From Euplotes cf. woodruffi 2 WChen-2021 (lineage: Eukaryota > Ciliophora > Spirotrichea > Euplotida > Euplotidae), in the NCBI GenBank assembly GCA_021441665.1, contig JAGYYN010034836.1, forward strand, positions 1-24,737: 24,737 nt of DNA, in the 5' to 3' direction. Positions 20,048 through 24,737 of this stretch are shown here, one piece after another (position 1 is the first letter of the stretch; the number at the start of each line of letters is the position of its first letter). The notes beneath the pieces are model-generated. The model made no database searches, was not told where the DNA came from, and saw nothing but the letters and a program-made list of their open reading frames with translations. The position numbers and the translations under genes were made by a program.

Positions 20048-23000
20048 ATGAATACGGAGGCAAAACCCAGCAAAGAAGAAAAGCACTCCAAATCACACGA
20101 CAAAAAAGTCAAGGCCAAAAAGCACAAAGACAAAGATAAAGAAAAGGAAAAGGACAAGAGTAAAGAAAAGGTAAAAGACCACAAGGACTCAAAGAGAAAA
20201 GAAAAGAAGCATAAAGATAAAGATAAAGACCCAGAAAAACACAAGGACAAGTCCCACCATTCTGACAAAAGCAAAAAGAAAGAGAAAAAGAGCAAACACA
20301 AGAAATCTACTGACAAATCCAAAGATAAGGAGGTCACGAAGCAAGTCGTCGAGGAAGTTGAGGAGAAAAAGCCAGTAAAAGAGAAAAAGCCATCAAAAAT
20401 AGTTCCTTCAGTCCCTCAAATAGTCAATCAGCGACTGAAAATCAAAGAAATAACTGAAGTCATCGAGATCAAAGAAGACCAAAGCAGCCAAGAGGATCAA
20501 GACCCAGCTGAGGAAGAGTCCAAGCACAGTGATGGTGGCAATAGTGATGCAGATGACGCCGTCATGGATGAAATCGAAGAAAAGCAAGAAATAGCAGAGA
20601 TCCAGGAAGATCAAGAATCTGAACAACACGAAATTCCCATTGACAGACCGATTAAAAAGTCACCCCCGAAGAAAGGAACAAACAAAGATGCTCAGAAAGA
20701 CACCCACAAAGATACTGAAAAGGATATGAGCAAGGAAGCTCAAAAACACGTCGACAAGGACACTGAGAACGATGCCAGTAAAAACAACGAAAAGGACGCT
20801 GATCTAAGTGAAGAACAGAAAAGCTTGATAAAGCTCAAGCCAGTTAAACCAGCAGGAGAACTGAAGAAAGTCATCACCAAAGGCGACTTCAAAAAGAAAC
20901 CTCCGAAAGCAGAAGAAAATAAAAAGCCCACAAAATCCAAAGAAGAAAGGGAAAAAGAAAAAGAAGAAAAACGGAAAGAGAAACAAGAAAAACGAGAACT
21001 TAAAAAGAAACAAAAAGAAGAAGAACGCCTTAAACGCAAAAGGGAAAAGGTAAGGATTATAAATGTTTTTTTAATTCTTTCAGTCAAAATACGACCAAAA
21101 TATTGCAGTGTTAATGATAATAATTTTGATAAATTATCTGAATTTCTAACATTTCGATATTTTGTACTGATAAACATATTTTTGTTATCTTTACCACACC
21201 GAGCGACTATAAAATTGAATGATTTAGGCCCTCACGAAGCTCGATGCTGCATCAGGAAATAAAAAGTGAAGTTCAACTCCAGAATGCGGCAATTGCAAAA
21301 TCTGCAGGCACAAAGCAAAGGCATTAAAAGATATTCATAAAAATGCGGGATCTGAGATCGAAAGTGCCAATAAGCTAAGAAACGAAGAAGGCCATCAGTC
21401 CGAACTGACTGACAAGCAGTACAGTGAGAATGGTGTATACAAGCGCTTAGAAGGAGACGATGAATCAGAGATCGAGTATGTTGACGAAAACGGTAAAAAA
21501 AGACGGGCCAAGAGAAGATCCAAAAACGATCTTGACGGCCGAGATTACAAATGCAGCTTTTGTCCTAAGACCTACCTTTCCTATCCTGCGCTTTATACAC
21601 ATATGAAGACAAAGCACTCAAAAGGATCTGACGGACAGCATTTATTACTTAACTCTGGGCGGGGCAGAGGTCGACCAAAGAAGAATGCAGGAAGAGTGAC
21701 GACTATTGATCCTGAAAGCGATGACTACTTCAAGACTTTAGATAAAGGTGGAGGTCCAACAGACCCGCTATTTTACTTCGACAAAATAATATTCGACTTC
21801 TTTTCCGATAACAGCTTCACTTACCGAAAGAAAGAGGAAAGCAAATCTGAAGCCAAGTTCGATGGAGAGCAAGGCATTAGCAAATTCGTAAGGCTTAAGT
21901 TTATATGTCATTTAGGAAAGCGCAAATAAACAAGCAGTATCCTCAAATATCCACGAGACTGAAGAAGACAAAGAACACAGTGTTTCAGACGCAAAAATGG
22001 ACGATGAAGATAAAGTCGAAGACTACAAAGCGGACTATCAAGATAATTTAGACAGTAAGACTCGCATAACTATATACATTTGTTTTCCTTTCTACCTTTA
22101 AAATTATCTAAAACTTGGTTCAGATACAAACAACGACATGGAGGATTGTAAGTCAGAAAGCCAAATGAAGAGGAAAGATGATTGCAAAAAGGTGTCATTT
22201 AAGCAGTTTGAGTTTAAAATATATAACAACTACAAGCAGTATCCTCTTTTCCAAGTCCTCGCGAAGAAGAAGCTTTACAACAATGGGGAGATCGAAGACC
22301 TTGACGACCCGATCCAAATGTGCCCTGACAACTACGAAGACAAAATCCCCTCTGAATACGACAGCGACCAGCACGCAGACCAAGCTGACATGAACGAAGC
22401 ATCAGAGCAGCACGATGACCTCGAACAGCAGGAAATCGGAGAGCACGAAGACGGTGATGACAACGAAGACCATGACGATGCTGAAGAACAAGACGAACAA
22501 GAAGACAATGAAGACATCGATGATGAAGAGCCCATCGAAGATGACGACGATGGCAATGAAGATCCAGACGACATTGATGAGAATGAAGATAACGAAGAAA
22601 TTGACGACAATGAAGACATACACTCAGAAGCTGAAGAACATGAAGTTGCTGATGATGACCTACAATCAGACGAATCAAAAGATGACGCGAAGTCACATAC
22701 TGAAGATAGACAGGTCGAAAACAAACACGACCAGTCTGTATCTGACGAAGGCGAAGGAGATAATAAAAGCGTTGAGTACTCAGAACCAAAGGAAGAGATT
22801 AGATATGGAAAACGAAGGTTCGATCAGGTACTCGAAGACTATGAAGCACTTTCTTTCGAAGAAAGACGCAAACTGTCTTGAGATGAAGTTTGAGGTATCT
22901 ATCTTAGAGAAGTATCACAAAAAGTCAATGCAAAATTTTATAAAACTATGCTCAAATTCATGATATTATTCAGAGAGTGATGTAATGAATATGGATGGCA

Positions 23001-23343
23001 AAAGATCGTAGAAACTCAAAAATTACTTTTAGATTGAAAAATAAAAGTTGATCTACCTTCTAATTCAATCCCATCAACACATAAGAACGCACTTCAGCAG
23101 CAACAAATGGTCATAATTGCAGATATAGCAAAAAAATCAAGAGAAGGAAAAGGAGAATTCACAATTGTCAACTCAGCAGAGCATATGCCAGAAGTATGCA
23201 ACGAATTTGTGACAATATTCCTTGAGCAAAGAGACGAATACATCGATAGAGGAGACGCAATCGACCTGACATTAAACTTCTGAAGTTGGTTATACAAAAA
23301 AGGACACACATGTATAAAATTAGCAATGAAAAATTATTCTTAA
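20048..23343 (+). CDS. Long Lys-rich protein with Cys cluster, C2H2 finger, AT-hook-like motif and acidic region
   Basis: Exons are 20048-21049, 21084-21107 (24-nt microexon), 21228-21887, 21916-22054 and 22124-23343; phases match and the product is about 1,014 residues. Residues 1-334 are highly charged and lysine-rich (KKHKDKDKEKEK type). A cysteine cluster follows (C356, C362, C365, C368 in C-SSTPECGNCKIC, the first from TGA), then a canonical C2H2 finger (C451, C454, H467, H472) and an AT-hook-like GRGRGRPKK at 486-494. Exon 5 holds a long Asp/Glu-rich tract, then a conserved-looking C-terminal region (AKFYKTMLKFMILFREC, EYGWQKI, LTLNFCSWLYKKGHT) with five TGA codons. The mix suggests a nuclear, chromatin-associated protein; this is inference. 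I believe the C-terminal layout recurs in ciliate C2H2 proteins, but I cannot name the family. The stop TAA at 23341 follows TCT. Confidence 0.8.
21084..21107 (+). other. 24-nt microexon
   Basis: Eight codons (SKYDQNIA) lie between a 34-nt intron (21050-21083, ending TTCTTTCAG) and a 120-nt intron (21108-21227). All boundaries are phase 0, so skipping it would keep the frame. Confidence 0.65.
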
Positions 23344-23439
23344 TCAGTATTCAATCCATCATGTCTTCACACCTGCCCGTCCATTCAAGCCCCGATCCAT
23401 ATGGAGGTCGCTAATAACTATTTTATTTAAGGCATGGAG

Positions 23440-23820
23440 AAACAGGCGTAAAAGATCAGGAATAAAAGCAAAAAGAGCGGAGATTTATATGGAAATATTT
23501 AGATTGATAAGTATGTAATAGAGGAAAGGTGGATTACTGCTGATGGGGATTGGTGACTGCTAGATGGTTGGTGGTGCTAGATTGTTTATTGGTTATTGGT
23601 AATTGATACTGCGAGATTTCAGGTCATTCAAAGAGTATGGTTTAGAAGGAAATTGGGGTATGGGTGGTTGGAGAAAAGATTGGTGAATTTAGGAAAGTAG
23701 GATGTTGGTGTTGAGGTGATTGGTGTGGAGAGAATGGAGATGGGGGATTTTTGGTTGGGTAATTTGTTGATTAGGATTTGGATGTAGATGGTTACTATTT
23801 TTAGAGAATTTAGAGTTAAA
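23440..23820. other. Strand-skewed block B (G-rich, C-free on +)
   Basis: 165 consecutive bases (23630-23794) contain no C, and over 23521-23760 the plus strand has about 93 G against 10 C. G runs such as GGGG and TGGGGGATTTTTGG recall degraded G4T4 telomere repeats. Short open frames occur but are not convincing. The polarity is that of a right chromosome end. Confidence 0.7.
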
Positions 23821-24028
23821 ACTTGACTTGTGATTATTTATATATTTAATATTGGATGGTATTATATTTTATGATTAGTATTCATAATTAATATTTTTGA
23901 ATATTATAGGTTGACGCCATTATATAATCAAAAGATACATACAATAATGTTTAGCAGCAGTAACTTATTACTAAAAAATAAAATTTCAAAATACTAAAAT
24001 CTAACTTGATTAAAACAACTGTAGATGC
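23821..24028. other. AT-rich spacer
   Basis: A strongly AT-rich stretch between block B and the small minus-strand frame at 24029. No gene is seen. Confidence 0.5.
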
Positions 24029-24133
24029 TTAGTTGCTAACTTCTTTGATTAATTCTTCTACTGAGTTCATTCTGACTCCAAGGACAACGCCAACGAACTC
24101 TCCGCATCCATCTCCAGCTTCATAGTACCATAT
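24029..24133 (-). CDS. Possible 3' exon of an unidentified gene
   Basis: A minus-strand frame of 34 codons ends at TAA 24029-24031. It has normal base composition and coding-like residues (CGEFVGVVLGVRMNS, then EELIKEVSN). It is closed upstream by TAA (24134-24136), so if real it must be joined by splicing to something in or beyond block C. No clear acceptor was found; one candidate is GAAG at about 24119. The family is not recognised. Confidence 0.35.
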   Translation of the reverse strand: MWYYEAGDGCGEFVGVVLGVRMNSVEELIKEVSN

Positions 24134-24560
24134 TTAGCAGTATCAAATATATCTCAATTTTTCTAATTCTATTCCTTCCTCAATAAACCACAAAAAAGTA
24201 TATTCTCACATAAAAAAAACCCACCAAAACATCAATGCATCAAAATCCACTTTCTGCCATATAACCGTCCCTGTTCCTATCCTTACCTCAACAACAAAAA
24301 CCATCACCTCAAAAATAAAACCCCAATGCAAATATCACAAAACACGGTAGTTCTTTTTAACAAATCCTCCGACAATATGATCAACAACTTTAACAAGCTT
24401 CCACGGCTCAATAAACCCAACCCTCACACTCCCCAACCCCAATGACCATACCCACAAAATAACTCTAAAATCAGGCATCTATGCAACTGCACTCTTGCTG
24501 TCCCTGTACCTGTGTTCCTGTGCATAATAATGTTGCAACATCCAACCCAAAACGTATATT
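24130..24560. other. Strand-skewed block C (C-rich, G-poor on +)
   Basis: Over 24181-24480 the plus strand has about 96 C against 17 G. It contains CCCCAACCCCAATG (24431-24444), which is telomere-like but not an exact repeat. Both strands carry long open frames because of the bias (for example about 118 codons on minus from 24480 with TGA read through), so none is called as a gene. Confidence 0.6.
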
Positions 24561-24737
24561 TATCACCAATTACAATCCGATATAATAATTACTCGCTATT
24601 ATAATATAACTGATTAATCTAATTGAATATATAATTAAACTATGAAATGAATTTATTTTAAATTAATTGCCTGTCTGTTAAAACAGCACGATCAAATTAA
24701 CCATCAAATTCGGTTTGACGAAGCTGGAACTCTGCTG
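24561..24737. other. AT-rich window end
   Basis: No feature recognised. Confidence 0.4.

Noticed and set aside
8500-20050. TTGAA motifs in most intergenic spacers as chromosome breakage sites
   Set aside because: The five-base core is expected about every 200-450 nt in DNA this AT-rich, so its presence alone is not evidence.
22214-22789. Minus-strand and alternative plus-strand frames in the acidic region of the zinc-finger gene
   Set aside because: They are by-products of GAxGAx repeats coding for Asp/Glu; the real frame is fixed by the exon phases on both sides.
24127-24480. 118-codon minus-strand frame in block C
   Set aside because: All frames on both strands are unusually open here because of the base skew; the translation is dominated by Trp, Gly, Val and Phe as expected from G/T-rich DNA.
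1-24737. Internal stops as signs of pseudogenes
   Set aside because: The stops are all TAA after AAA/AAG with a shift of exactly +1, and downstream exon phases stay intact; random decay would not give this pattern.
1-24737. tRNA, rRNA, CRISPR, transposons or retroelements
   Set aside because: No cloverleaf, rRNA stretch, spaced repeats, transposase or reverse-transcriptase motifs, or long terminal/inverted repeats were seen on reading both strands.

Overview
The window reads as nuclear DNA of a euplotid ciliate (Euplotes or a close relative). Three independent signs agree. (1) TGA is a sense codon in nearly every gene and is best read as cysteine. (2) Real gene ends use only TAA or TAG. (3) Many long reading frames run into an internal TAA directly after AAA or AAG and continue exactly in the +1 frame, which is the known Euplotes programmed frameshift. 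Introns are short (24 to about 120 nt), GT-AG, often with a CTAAC/CTAAT-like branch site, and the spacers are AT-rich. The exon phases of all multi-exon models below were checked by hand and close once the frameshifts are included.

Layout. 2-454 is the 3' end of a plus-strand gene. 455-1688 is mostly non-coding and holds an extremely G-poor block and a small cysteine-rich ORF. From 12376 down to 1689 lie four minus-strand genes: a large unknown protein (1689-4391), a long Lys/Glu-rich protein carrying a cyclin-Y-like domain and read through six +1 frameshifts (4795-8519), a CFAP161-calcyphosine-like axonemal protein (8789-10252) and another unknown protein with three frameshifts (10364-12376). 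A 115-nt divergent spacer then leads to a tandem pair of plus-strand coiled-coil paralogues (12492-14464 and 14940-16784). Next come class I fructose-bisphosphate aldolase (16939-18012, minus), a TLDc-domain protein (18273-19820, minus) and a long plus-strand nuclear-type protein with a cysteine cluster, a C2H2 finger, an AT-hook-like motif and an acidic region (20048-23343). The right end (23344-24737) is gene-poor and holds a C-free, G-rich block followed by a C-rich, G-poor block.

What stands out. Thirteen +1 frameshift sites lie in four of the ten larger genes, with six in one gene. The UGA codons include one in a cysteine cluster. The tandem paralogues differ in intron content. The strand-skewed blocks have the polarity of chromosome ends: C-rich at the left of the gene array, G-rich at its right, and C-rich again beyond. 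Ten genes on one contiguous 24.7-kb piece is not the single-gene nanochromosome arrangement known from Euplotes macronuclei, so this may be germline DNA or an unusually long somatic chromosome. The genes show no common pathway: one is glycolytic, one axonemal, one cyclin-like, one chromatin-like, and the rest are unknown coiled-coil or low-complexity proteins.
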